A DNA stretch of 64,000 nt. It comes from Faeciplasma sp964650705 (GTDB taxonomy: Bacteria > Bacillota > Clostridia > Oscillospirales > Ruminococcaceae). The first letter of the stretch is position 1; each line of letters starts with the position of its first letter. Position numbers and translations under genes: made by a program. The notes beneath the pieces are model-generated. The model searched no databases. It had not been told where the DNA came from and worked only from the letters and a program-made list of their open reading frames with translations. Where the stretch lies: the NCBI GenBank assembly GCA_964650705.1, contig CAZYUJ010000005.1, forward strand, positions 48,850 to 112,849, in the 5' to 3' direction. This document shows positions 39,455-46,633 of this stretch, piece after piece.

Positions 39455-40830
39455 TCTTTTAATGCCTTTGCGGCTTCGATCATTATCGCACATTCCATTC
39501 TCTTCTTGAACAGATCGCATCCATATTTATATATGCCTGTTACCGAGCCGGTAGAATGATATGCGTTTGCGGCGCATCCGCCCGAGCAATAAAGCTTCGC
39601 CCAGCAGTCACGGCATTCTTCTCTTGAATATACGTTGCAAGCCATAAATTCGTCCTGAATCTTTTGGTTGTCAACGCCTGTGAAAACGTTTCCGAGCTTG
39701 AACTTCTCGTCACCCACGAACTGGTGGCAGGGATAAAGGTCGCCCCAAGGGGTGACTGCCATATATTCCGTTCCCGAGCCGCAGCCCGAAACTCGCTTAT
39801 AGATACATGGACCGCCCTTAAGGTCGATCATATAGTGATAGAAGGTGAACGGCTTGCCGCATTCGATCTTTTCAAGCATAAGGCTTGCAAGCTCCTCATA
39901 CTGTGCCATAACGACAGCCTTATCCTCTTCGGTGAGGGCGGAAGGGTCATCGGGAGCGCAAACGACCGGCTCCATGCTCAGCTCATTAAAGCCGAGGTCA
40001 AGCATAACCTTGATATCGTTCAAAAAGTCGGGGTTAGCGTGTGTGAAGGTTCCGCGCATATAATAGTTCTTTCCGTTTCTTGCTTCAACAAGGCGCTGGA
40101 ACTTCGGAACGATCTTTTCCCAGCTTCCGTTTCCCGCATAGTCAACACGGTATCTGTCGTGAACTTCCTTTCTTCCGTCAAGGCTCAAAACGACGTTTGA
40201 GCATTCACGGTTTGCAAAGTCGATAACGTCGTCATCAATAAGCACGCCGTTTGTGGTAAGGGTGAAGCGGAAGTTCTTTCCTGCTTCCTTTTCGCGGTTT
40301 CTTGCATACTCGACGAGCTTTTTGACAACATCGAAGTTCATAAGCGGCTCCCCGCCGAAGAAGTCGACCTCTAAGTTTCGGCGTGTACCCGAATTTTCGA
40401 TAAGAAAATCGAGCGCTCTCATTCCGACTTCAAGGCTCATTAAAGCTCTGTCGCCAGAATATTTGCCCTGAGATGCGAAGCAATATGAACAGTTGAGGTT
40501 ACAGGTGTGTGCAACGTGCAGGCAAAGCGCCTTAATAACGCCTGCGGTCTTTTGCTTCAAGGTGTCAGCGATCGGCTCAAAGGTGTCGGGAGTGAAGAGC
40601 TTGCCCGCTTGTCTAAGCTCCTCAATCTGATCAATACATTCTCTTATCTCGTCTTCTGTGACCTCGGGGTTGTCCTTATATTTTTCAAGAATAGCTTTAA
40701 CGATGGCTTCGCTGTCATTGTTTTCATACATTTCGATGATGTCATAAGCGGCATCGTCAACAACGTGTACCGAGCCCGAGCAGATATCCAAAACGATATT
40801 AAGTCCGCCGAGCTTATAGCAATGTACCAT
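39451..40830 (-). CDS. scfB: SCIFF peptide radical SAM maturase
   Basis: 459 residues from the ATG at 40830 (GAGGA 8 bp upstream); the longer open frame would overlap the terminator. A peptide-recognition region covers about 1-95. The radical-SAM cluster is CNLNCSYC (Cys110, 114, 117), with DFFGGEPLMNF and TTNGVLI following. A SPASM domain with about nine cysteines ends with CRDCWAKLYCSGGCAA. The family installs Cys-Thr thioether links in the SCIFF peptide. The SCIFF gene lies 77 bp upstream. Confidence 0.95.
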   Translation of the reverse strand: MVHCYKLGGLNIVLDICSGSVHVVDDAAYDIIEMYENNDSEAIVKAILEKYKDNPEVTEDEIRECIDQIEELRQAGKLFTPDTFEPIADTLKQKTAGVIKALCLHVAHTCNLNCSYCFASQGKYSGDRALMSLEVGMRALDFLIENSGTRRNLEVDFFGGEPLMNFDVVKKLVEYARNREKEAGKNFRFTLTTNGVLIDDDVIDFANRECSNVVLSLDGRKEVHDRYRVDYAGNGSWEKIVPKFQRLVEARNGKNYYMRGTFTHANPDFLNDIKVMLDLGFNELSMEPVVCAPDDPSALTEEDKAVVMAQYEELASLMLEKIECGKPFTFYHYMIDLKGGPCIYKRVSGCGSGTEYMAVTPWGDLYPCHQFVGDEKFKLGNVFTGVDNQKIQDEFMACNVYSREECRDCWAKLYCSGGCAANAYHSTGSVTGIYKYGCDLFKKRMECAIMIEAAKALKE

Positions 40831-40863
40831 ATATATATTCCTCGTTTCTAATCGTAAAATCAC

Positions 40864-40890
40864 AAAAAATGCCGCCAAAAGGCGGCATTC
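40864..40890 (-). terminator. Terminator between SCIFF gene and scfB
   Basis: On the minus strand AATGCCGCC and GGCGGCATT form the stem, followed by TTTTTTG. Read-through would give scfB at a lower level than the precursor peptide. Confidence 0.88.
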
Positions 40891-40907
40891 AGGCTGCAAA
40901 GAAATGA

Positions 40908-41057
40908 TTACTTTTCTTCCTTCTTGTTTTCGCACTGCTGGTTAGCAATGCCGCAGCTTGTCTTGCAAGCGGACTGGCAAGAGGTCTGGCATTCGCCGCA
41001 GCCGCCGTTCTTGCAGCTGTCGCAAAGGTTCTTGGTTTCTAAGGTCTTGATCTTCAT
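40908..41057 (-). CDS. scfA: SCIFF ranthipeptide precursor, eight-cysteine variant
   Basis: 49 residues. The start MKIKTLETKNL and the core GGCGECQTSCQSACKTSC match the Six-Cysteines-in-Forty-Five peptide of Clostridia. Cysteines are at 12, 15, 20, 23, 27, 31, 35 and 42; the pair 12/15 (CDSC) is additional to the usual six. AGGAGG lies 9 bp before the ATG, with a strong promoter upstream. ScfB would crosslink it; the biological role of mature SCIFF is unsettled. Confidence 0.95.
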   Translation of the reverse strand: MKIKTLETKNLCDSCKNGGCGECQTSCQSACKTSCGIANQQCENKKEEK

Positions 41058-41092
41058 ATTAATAATCCTCCTGTGGATTTATAATTTTGTTC

Positions 41093-41121
41093 ATTATAGC
41101 ACACTAAAGTAAATAAGTCAA
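41093..41121 (-). promoter_or_regulatory. Sigma-A promoter of the SCIFF operon
   Basis: TTGACT, 17 bp, TATAAT preceded by TGC (extended -10), minus strand. Confidence 0.85.
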
Positions 41122-41649
41122 TCACTTTTGCTCATTTGTGCCCGCATCGAGCTCTTCAAAACAGTTCGAAACAAATATCATGTTCGATATCGAGACGATG
41201 ACGCACCGAAGCATTTCCTTGATGGCGGTGTTTGTAATGCCGATGCTGTCCACGCTGTCCTTAAGTCCCGCGATATGAAACAGCATATTTTCAAGCTCGA
41301 CACAAAAGTAATCATATGCCGTTTCGGTGTCATAGATCTTTTTTTGGTGCTCGAAAAGTCTGGCGATATTCTCCATCGACAGAACGTTTTTTCCAACGCT
41401 GATAAACAACAAATATGCTATCTGCTCGGCATAATACTGCTTTTTGACCGGAGCAGAAATAACCCCCTTTTTGACATAGTTGCTCACCATCGACGGCGTC
41501 AGCTCGTTGCATCCAAGTGTTGCTATTATTCCGTTTATATACTTTGTAACCTGTTCGAGATAGAGCCCCATGTCGGGAAGCTCTTTATATCTTGGCAAAC
41601 GGAAGCCCTCGATCCTCTTTGCGAACAGTTCGTTCATTTTCTTTTCCAT
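41122..41649 (-). CDS. DUF1836 protein, probable HTH regulator
   Basis: 175 residues. LPRYKELPDMGLYLEQVTKY and the MVSNYVKKGVI segment (MerR-like recognition helix) are the DUF1836 signature; the C-terminal half is helical. Members sit divergently from degV genes in Clostridia and are thought to be regulators. The ATG at 41649 falls about where transcription should begin, so the message would be leaderless; a second ATG at 41637 is the alternative. Confidence 0.8.
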   Translation of the reverse strand: MEKKMNELFAKRIEGFRLPRYKELPDMGLYLEQVTKYINGIIATLGCNELTPSMVSNYVKKGVISAPVKKQYYAEQIAYLLFISVGKNVLSMENIARLFEHQKKIYDTETAYDYFCVELENMLFHIAGLKDSVDSIGITNTAIKEMLRCVIVSISNMIFVSNCFEELDAGTNEQK

Positions 41650-41655
41650 ATGATA

Positions 41656-41684
41656 ATTTTATAATATTTTTAGCAGTCTGTCAA
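41656..41684 (-). promoter_or_regulatory. Promoter of the DUF1836 gene
   Basis: TTGACA, 17 bp, TAAAAT on the minus strand; the -10 ends only 7 bp before the first ATG. Confidence 0.75.
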
Positions 41685-41703
41685 CAACACTTCACAAAAC
41701 GAG

Positions 41704-41732
41704 TTGACAGTGTTTGAGAAAACTGATATAAT
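41704..41732 (+). promoter_or_regulatory. Consensus sigma-A promoter of degV
   Basis: TTGACA, 17 bp, TATAAT. Confidence 0.88.
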
Positions 41733-41785
41733 CGGTTTGGATCGAATCGGTTTTTAAAAAACCGATTGAAAGATATTAAAAACCG
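41730..41785 (+). promoter_or_regulatory. Putative operator array downstream of the degV promoter
   Basis: A perfect inverted repeat with 11-bp arms (AATCGGTTTTT and its complement) spans 41745-41767. An extra half-site AATCGGTTT lies at 41730, exactly 15 bp upstream in the same orientation, and a partial AAAAACCG near 41778. It covers the start of the degV transcript, so a repressor such as the divergent DUF1836 protein could bind. The inverted repeat has too short a loop for a stable RNA hairpin. Confidence 0.6.
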
Positions 41786-41806
41786 TGTCGAAAATGGAGG
41801 ACAACA

Positions 41807-42658
41807 ATGCGCTATAAAATCATTGCGGACTCGTCTGCTGACCTGATGAAGCTTGATAACTGCAACTATTCAAGCGTTCCGCTTAAAATAATCACCGATG
41901 AAAAAGAATATGTTGATGACGAGAATTTGGACGTTGACGGCATGATCGCAGATCTTGCGGCATACAGCGGAAAGTCCGGCTCGAGCTGTCCAAACGTCAG
42001 CGACTGGAAGGAATCCTTTGAAGATTGCGACGGTGTCTTTTGCGTTACGATAACGAGCAATCTTTCGGGAAGCTATAATTCTGCGAGTCTTGCCGTGAAC
42101 GAATATATAAGCGAAGCACCCGAAAAGAAGGGCTTCGTCATCGACACCCTTTCGGCAGGGCCGGAGATAACCCTCATCATCGAAAAGCTCAAGGAGCTTA
42201 TAGAGGAAAAAATCGATTTTGAAGAGATCAAGGCAAAAATCAACGAATATAAGAGCAGAACTCACCTTATCTTCTCTCTTGAATCATTAAGAAATCTCGC
42301 CAACAACGGCAGATGCAGCCAAGCTGCCGCAACCTTTGCCGGACTTTTGGGCATCAGAGCGGTCGGCAGAGCGAGCTTACAGGGCACACTTGAGCTCACC
42401 GACAAGGTAAGAGGATCGAAAAAAGCTTTGTCGACCGTTTTCAAGAATATGCTCCAGACGGGATATGAGGGCGGAAAAGTAAGGATACACCACTGTCTCA
42501 ATTCCGAAGCGGCGCTCAGCCTTAAGAAAATGATCAAGGAAAGGTTCCCGAATGCCTGTGTACTCGTCGAGAAAACACACGGACTTTGCAGCTTCTATGC
42601 CGAATCGGGCGGGCTTTTGATCGGATATGAGGGCGAAAAGAAGCCTTCGCTTGCATAA
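41807..42658 (+). CDS. DegV-family fatty-acid-binding protein
   Basis: 283 residues: IIADSSADLM near the N-terminus, VTITSNLSGSYNSASLA in the first domain and FSLESLRNLANNGRCSQAAA with VGRASLQG at the domain junction are the DegV pattern. The family binds fatty acids (FakB-like) for phosphorylation by FakA, feeding exogenous lipids into membranes. No FakA is in the window. TGGAGG precedes the ATG. Confidence 0.9.
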   Translation: MRYKIIADSSADLMKLDNCNYSSVPLKIITDEKEYVDDENLDVDGMIADLAAYSGKSGSSCPNVSDWKESFEDCDGVFCVTITSNLSGSYNSASLAVNEYISEAPEKKGFVIDTLSAGPEITLIIEKLKELIEEKIDFEEIKAKINEYKSRTHLIFSLESLRNLANNGRCSQAAATFAGLLGIRAVGRASLQGTLELTDKVRGSKKALSTVFKNMLQTGYEGGKVRIHHCLNSEAALSLKKMIKERFPNACVLVEKTHGLCSFYAESGGLLIGYEGEKKPSLA

Positions 42659-42663
42659 AATTA

Positions 42664-42708
42664 ATAAATCACCTCAAGCTGCTAAAAATAGTCTTGAGGT
42701 GATTTTTT
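42664..42708 (+). terminator. Terminator of degV whose 3-prime arm carries the next ribosome binding site
   Basis: AATCACCTCAAG and CTTGAGGTGATT form a 12-bp stem followed by TTTTT. The right arm contains GAGGTGA, placed correctly for the GTG at 42709. Confidence 0.85.
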
Positions 42709-42906
42709 GTGAGATATAACTCTTTGCACGATCTTATCTGCGGCAGCAGGTCGAGCCGTGAATACTTTTTGTCGCTCCCCGTTTCGACACAGCTTGCTTT
42801 GCATGAGCAAAACGAATATATCCGCTCAGCGCATCAGCTTCATCATCGCGCAGACATGATGACAAAATATGACCGTGCGATAAAGATAAGCGAAAGCTTA
42901 TATTAA
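42709..42906 (+). CDS. Small conserved-looking protein, GTG start
   Basis: 65 residues: the segments SSREYFLSLPVSTQLALHEQ and SAHQLHHRADMM resemble a short hypothetical protein I have seen in other Clostridia; function unknown. The start is GTG, 6 bp after GAGGTGA, which is embedded in the terminator stem after degV. A terminator follows 7 bp after the stop. The coding pattern is plausible but short. Confidence 0.6.
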   Translation: MRYNSLHDLICGSRSSREYFLSLPVSTQLALHEQNEYIRSAHQLHHRADMMTKYDRAIKISESLY

Positions 42907-42910
42907 AGAA

Positions 42911-42947
42911 AGAGCCGTTCCCATAAGCATCGTGGGAACGGCTGTTT
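42911..42947. terminator. Bidirectional terminator
   Basis: AGCCGTTCCCA and TGGGAACGGCT form an 11-bp stem followed by GTTTTC; lies between two convergent genes. Confidence 0.85.
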
Positions 42948-42953
42948 TCATGT

Positions 42954-43259
42954 TTAAAGCATAGCGATGATTATTGCGGCAACAGCAGCAATGATAGATA
43001 TTGCGCCGAGGCAATATCCCAAGCAACCGCCGCCGAATCTTCTGTGGTGACGGTGCGGATGATGATGCCACATCCCGCCGTATCCCATCGGTCTATGTCC
43101 CATCGGACGATGTCCTCCGACCGGTCCTCTGTGAGGACCGCCAAAGCCGCCTCCGTGACCGCCGTGTCCTCCGAAGCCTCCGCCTCGAGGGCCGCCGTGT
43201 CCGCCGAAGCCTCCGCCGTGTCCTCCGCCGCCGTGTCCTCCGCCGCCTGGTCCTGGCAT
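42954..43259 (-). CDS. Gly/His-rich protein with C-terminal membrane helix
   Basis: 101 residues. Residues 1-50 are repeats of GGGHGG/GGFGGHGG type, 50-72 are rich in His, Arg and Met (PMGHRPMGY, HHHPHRHHRRF), and the C-terminus from GGGCLGYCLGAISIIAAVAA is one hydrophobic helix. AGGAGG precedes the ATG. The start MPGPGGG is shared with the next gene upstream, so they are paralogous in their N-terminal part. The His-rich part might bind metal. No known family recognised. Confidence 0.7.
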   Translation of the reverse strand: MPGPGGGGHGGGGHGGGFGGHGGPRGGGFGGHGGHGGGFGGPHRGPVGGHRPMGHRPMGYGGMWHHHPHRHHRRFGGGCLGYCLGAISIIAAVAAIIIAML

Positions 43260-43276
43260 AATTCATTCCTCCTTAT

Positions 43277-44194
43277 TTAATATACGGTATATTCATCGTT
43301 GTTGTCGTTTTCCCATGCGTCACGGTCTTTGTTCTCTCGATTCTTTTTCGATCTGCTGATAAAATAAATTATCAGAGCAATTATCAAGACGATGAAAATA
43401 ATTCCGATCACCGCATTCGTATAGCTCTTTTCAAAGACTGTGTCAACTCTTGCAACAACTATCGAGATCGGGATCCCCGTTGCTTCCGTGAAAGCTTCGA
43501 GTGCCGTGTTGACAGTCTCATCGGTCAAGGTCATTTCGGTATAATTGATGAGCTTTGAGCTTGCCGAGTGAGCTTCGTTACAGCTAAACGACGACTCAAG
43601 CCCAAGCGCCGTGACGTTATCGGTCATGATGCTGACAGCGCTTGCCAGATTGCTGTCGAGCGAATACCAATAGCCGGACAGGTTGATGCTTGAATTAAGC
43701 GCTCTTCCGAGCTCGGTCTGTTCGTTGCCGAACATATAGCTGATGTCATGCTCGATGTGGTCGCCCACCCAAGCGATGTAATAATAATCGTCTGCGCTTT
43801 CATTTGTGAGCAAAACGATCAGAATGTTGTCCTCATAGGCTGACGAGCCGCCGAACGCTTTTTGATATTCTGCGTCAGCATAGCTTTGGAAAGTCTGCTC
43901 GTTATAGCTGATGGTTCCTCCGCTGAAGATCGAGCCTATCGAATCCCCGACAAACGAGAAGACCATAATGACGATGACAACCGTAATGATTACCGGCGCA
44001 AATATGGCGTTTAAGCAACCGCCGCCGTGGCCGTAATGTCTTCTCGGCCAAAATCCGCCGTGATGCATATGCGGCCCTGGGCCAAATCCTCCTCGGCCTC
44101 CTCCGTGAGGGCCGCCGACGCTTCCTCCTCGGCCTCCTCCGAAGCTGCCGCCACGTGCGCCGCCTCCGCGGCTTCCTCCACCCGGTCCTGGCAT
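43277..44194 (-). CDS. Gly-rich membrane protein with extracytoplasmic domain
   Basis: 305 residues. The N-terminus MPGPGGGSRGGGARGGSFGG repeats to about 45, then an HMHHGGFWPRRHYGHGGGCL segment leads into a membrane helix (about 62-83). A mixed domain of about 175 residues follows, then a second helix (about 262-283) and a charged tail. The topology places the middle domain outside. It may be distantly TPM-like, but I cannot assign it. AGGAGG precedes the ATG; the TetR-type gene is 26 bp upstream. Confidence 0.7.
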   Translation of the reverse strand: MPGPGGGSRGGGARGGSFGGGRGGSVGGPHGGGRGGFGPGPHMHHGGFWPRRHYGHGGGCLNAIFAPVIITVVIVIMVFSFVGDSIGSIFSGGTISYNEQTFQSYADAEYQKAFGGSSAYEDNILIVLLTNESADDYYYIAWVGDHIEHDISYMFGNEQTELGRALNSSINLSGYWYSLDSNLASAVSIMTDNVTALGLESSFSCNEAHSASSKLINYTEMTLTDETVNTALEAFTEATGIPISIVVARVDTVFEKSYTNAVIGIIFIVLIIALIIYFISRSKKNRENKDRDAWENDNNDEYTVY

Positions 44195-44220
44195 AATAAT
44201 TCCTCCTTAGTTAAGTGCTG

Positions 44221-44799
44221 CTATCTTTTGAATGTGTCGTTCGGCGGTATGAACATCGGCTGAGTGATTATTTTCGATGCAACGTCCGCCATTTCGTTGG
44301 GGGTAGCGTTAAAGCCCTCGTGATGCCAGGCGATGACAAGCGACATCAGCCCCGAAACAAAGAACACGAGTCCGTGACTTCTGAGCGCCTTTGAGAATGT
44401 CGGGAAAAATGACTTCGTCACAACATCCTCCATCGCAGAGATCGATATCGAGCGCTGAATGAGTATTCCGCTGAGCCCCGAACGTGCAAGAGCATCCAAA
44501 AACGGTTTGTGAGTTTGCCAGAATAAAAAGAATTTTGTCATTGTATCATATGTTTCATGAACGCCGCTGCCGACAAAATTAGCAATAAAGTCCATCAATG
44601 TGTGGTCAATAAGCGCAAACAGTGCTCCATCCTTACTGCTGAAATAGCGATAGAAGGATTTTCTGGGAATATTCATCACTTCACAAAGCTCGCTTATGGT
44701 GATATCCTCATATTGATTTGTCTTCATCGCTTCAAGCAAGCCTGCTTCAAGTTCTCGCTGGCGCTTGGCGGATTGCTCGGTTACACAGCGTTTATACAT
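44221..44799 (-). CDS. TetR/AcrR-family transcriptional regulator
   Basis: 192 residues. The HTH at about 15-60 is typical: LLEAMKTNQYEDITISELCE then MNIPRKSFYRYFSSKDGAL. The helical C-terminal domain binds an unknown ligand. The promoter at 44832 is followed by an inverted repeat that could be its operator. It leads into the two Gly-rich genes and faces the GPH symporter gene, either of which could be a target. Confidence 0.87.
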   Translation of the reverse strand: MYKRCVTEQSAKRQRELEAGLLEAMKTNQYEDITISELCEVMNIPRKSFYRYFSSKDGALFALIDHTLMDFIANFVGSGVHETYDTMTKFFLFWQTHKPFLDALARSGLSGILIQRSISISAMEDVVTKSFFPTFSKALRSHGLVFFVSGLMSLVIAWHHEGFNATPNEMADVASKIITQPMFIPPNDTFKR

Positions 44800-44814
44800 A
44801 ATTCACTTTCTCTC

Positions 44815-44860
44815 TTTAAACTGTTGTTTAAATTATAACATATATTTTAACCAAAATCAA
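44815..44860 (-). promoter_or_regulatory. TetR gene promoter with putative autoregulatory operator
   Basis: TTGATT, 17 bp, TATAAT at 44832-44860 on the minus strand. TTTAAAC-TGTT-GTTTAAA at 44815-44832 is a perfect inverted repeat covering the transcription start. Confidence 0.65.
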
Positions 44861-44957
44861 TCGTTTTGTTTAACTTGCTTAAAAAGTCTTTGCAACTTCG
44901 TTCGGGGGTGTCACAAAAGTTTTGTTTTGGCGCTAGCTTATCGTCAGTCTTTTCCGC

Positions 44958-44963
44958 TATAAT
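44958..44963 (+). promoter_or_regulatory. Possible -10 box of the GPH symporter gene
   Basis: TATAAT with no clear -35; the gene starts 52 bp later after TAAGGAGG. Confidence 0.4.
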
Positions 44964-45015
44964 ACAGAGGTAATGTGGCGCATACCGTGCGCCCGATTTA
45001 AGGAGGTATAATATT

Positions 45016-46497
45016 ATGGCAAAAGACGTTAAGCTTGACGCAAACGGCAAGCGCAAGTTTGGCATTCGCGACAGTATTGCTTATGCTGCCGGTGACTTAG
45101 GCTGCAATATGAGTTTTGCACTTAAGGGCACAATGGCACTTTTCTGGACCCAGGTTATGGGTATGAGTGCATGGTATTCTCTTCTTCTGATCATTGTACA
45201 GGTTTGGGATGCCATAAACGATCCTCTCATCGGATCTTTGATCGACGCTGACAAGCGCAAGTACAAAAGAAACAAGTTTCTCCAGTACATTTGGGTAGGC
45301 TCCATCGGACTTATCGTTGGCGGTGCCTGCTGCTTCCTGCCCTTCCCCGGCGCACCTGTTTGGGCTAAGTTCATCATCTTCATCGCAGGTTATGTGATCT
45401 GGGATGCATTCTACACCATCGCAAACGTTCCCTACGGTTCGCTTCTGTCCCTCATTTCGACAGACCCTGCTGACCGTGCTTCCCTCTCTGCATGGAGATC
45501 CGTCGGTTCCATGGTCGGCAACATGCTCCCCATGGTCATCCTTCCCCTTCTCATCTATAATGAGGACGAATCCCTCAACGGCAACATGGTATTCGTTGCT
45601 GCTCTCGTAATGGGCATTTTGGGCTTCATCTGCTTCCAGTTCATGATCAAGAACACGGAAGTCCGTGTTGACACAGATGTCGTTCTCAACGAAGATCAGC
45701 CCAAGTTCAATGTTTTCAAGGCGTTGAAGAACTTTGCGCGTAACCGTCCCGCAGTCGGAGCTACGGTCGCTGCGATGGGTATGTTCATCGGTATGCAGGG
45801 CGCTGCGACCGCTGTTTCCGTTACCTTCCAGATCTATTTCAAGAACACCGCAATTTCCGGTCTCGTTCAGCTCTTCGCAATGATCCCGATCTTCGTCTTC
45901 ACTCCTTTAGCAAGAAAGATGGTTACCAAGTATGGTAAGAAGGAGCTTTCCGTTGTCGGTGCTATCTGCTCTATCATCGGCGGTTTGGGTCTTTTCATCA
46001 TCACTCCCGATAACACCAATCTCGACCTTTTGATCTATATCATCTGCCAGCTCGTTTACAACCTTGGACTTGGCATCTACTCCACAGTTTCGTGGGCAAT
46101 GATGGGCGACGCTATCGACTATAACGAATGGAAGACCGGCAATCGTGAAGAAGGCGTTGTATATTCGCTGCACTCCTTCTTCAGAAAGTTAGCACAGGGC
46201 ATCGGCCCCGCTGTTGCTCTTATCATTATGACGGGCATGGGCTATGTTAACAACGCTGTTGATCCCGAAACCGGTGCTGAATTCATCGACGTTACCTTGC
46301 TTTCTTGGGACTTCGCTGTTGAGCTTCGTACACTCGTAGCTATCCTCTTCCTCGTTTCTGCCGTTATGCAGTTTATCGGTCTCGGTCTTATCTATAACCT
46401 CGATAAGAAGACCTTGGCTAAGATGAACGAAGAGCTCGAAGCTCGTCATGCGGCTCAAGCTCCTTCGGAAGAAGCTGTTCCCGTAGCTGCTGAATAA
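45016..46497 (+). CDS. GPH-family sugar:cation symporter
   Basis: 493 residues with twelve membrane helices. The GPH signatures are present: DSIAYAAGDLGCNMSFAL at the start, DAINDPLIGSLIDAD, and YGSLLSLISTDPADRASLSA in the loop after helix 4. Relatives (MelB, XynB and others) import glycosides, pentosides or hexuronides with Na+ or H+. A galactoside is an attractive guess given the GH27 enzyme elsewhere, but there is no direct support. Confidence 0.88.
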   Translation: MAKDVKLDANGKRKFGIRDSIAYAAGDLGCNMSFALKGTMALFWTQVMGMSAWYSLLLIIVQVWDAINDPLIGSLIDADKRKYKRNKFLQYIWVGSIGLIVGGACCFLPFPGAPVWAKFIIFIAGYVIWDAFYTIANVPYGSLLSLISTDPADRASLSAWRSVGSMVGNMLPMVILPLLIYNEDESLNGNMVFVAALVMGILGFICFQFMIKNTEVRVDTDVVLNEDQPKFNVFKALKNFARNRPAVGATVAAMGMFIGMQGAATAVSVTFQIYFKNTAISGLVQLFAMIPIFVFTPLARKMVTKYGKKELSVVGAICSIIGGLGLFIITPDNTNLDLLIYIICQLVYNLGLGIYSTVSWAMMGDAIDYNEWKTGNREEGVVYSLHSFFRKLAQGIGPAVALIIMTGMGYVNNAVDPETGAEFIDVTLLSWDFAVELRTLVAILFLVSAVMQFIGLGLIYNLDKKTLAKMNEELEARHAAQAPSEEAVPVAAE

Positions 46498-46513
46498 TTA
46501 CATACCGTGACAC

Positions 46514-46550
46514 TAAACAGTGGGAAGATCCTTCTTCCCGCTGTTTTTTA
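46514..46550 (+). terminator. Terminator of the GPH symporter gene
   Basis: AACAGTGGGAAG and CTTCCCGCTGTT (one G-T) followed by TTTTT. Confidence 0.87.
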
Positions 46551-46561
46551 TGCACAGACGG

Positions 46562-46590
46562 TTGATTTGTCGTCAGCTTTGTCGTATAAT
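46562..46590 (+). promoter_or_regulatory. Promoter of the plsC-like/gltS operon
   Basis: TTGATT, 17 bp, TATAAT. Confidence 0.78.
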
Positions 46591-46633
46591 GTACATGTGA
46601 ACGCTTATACAGACATCGATCGAAGGACATTTT

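Noticed and set aside
43277..44194. Gly-rich genes as GC artefacts
   Set aside because: Both have AGGAGG sites, membrane helices and, in the larger one, an ordinary folded domain, so they were kept as genes.
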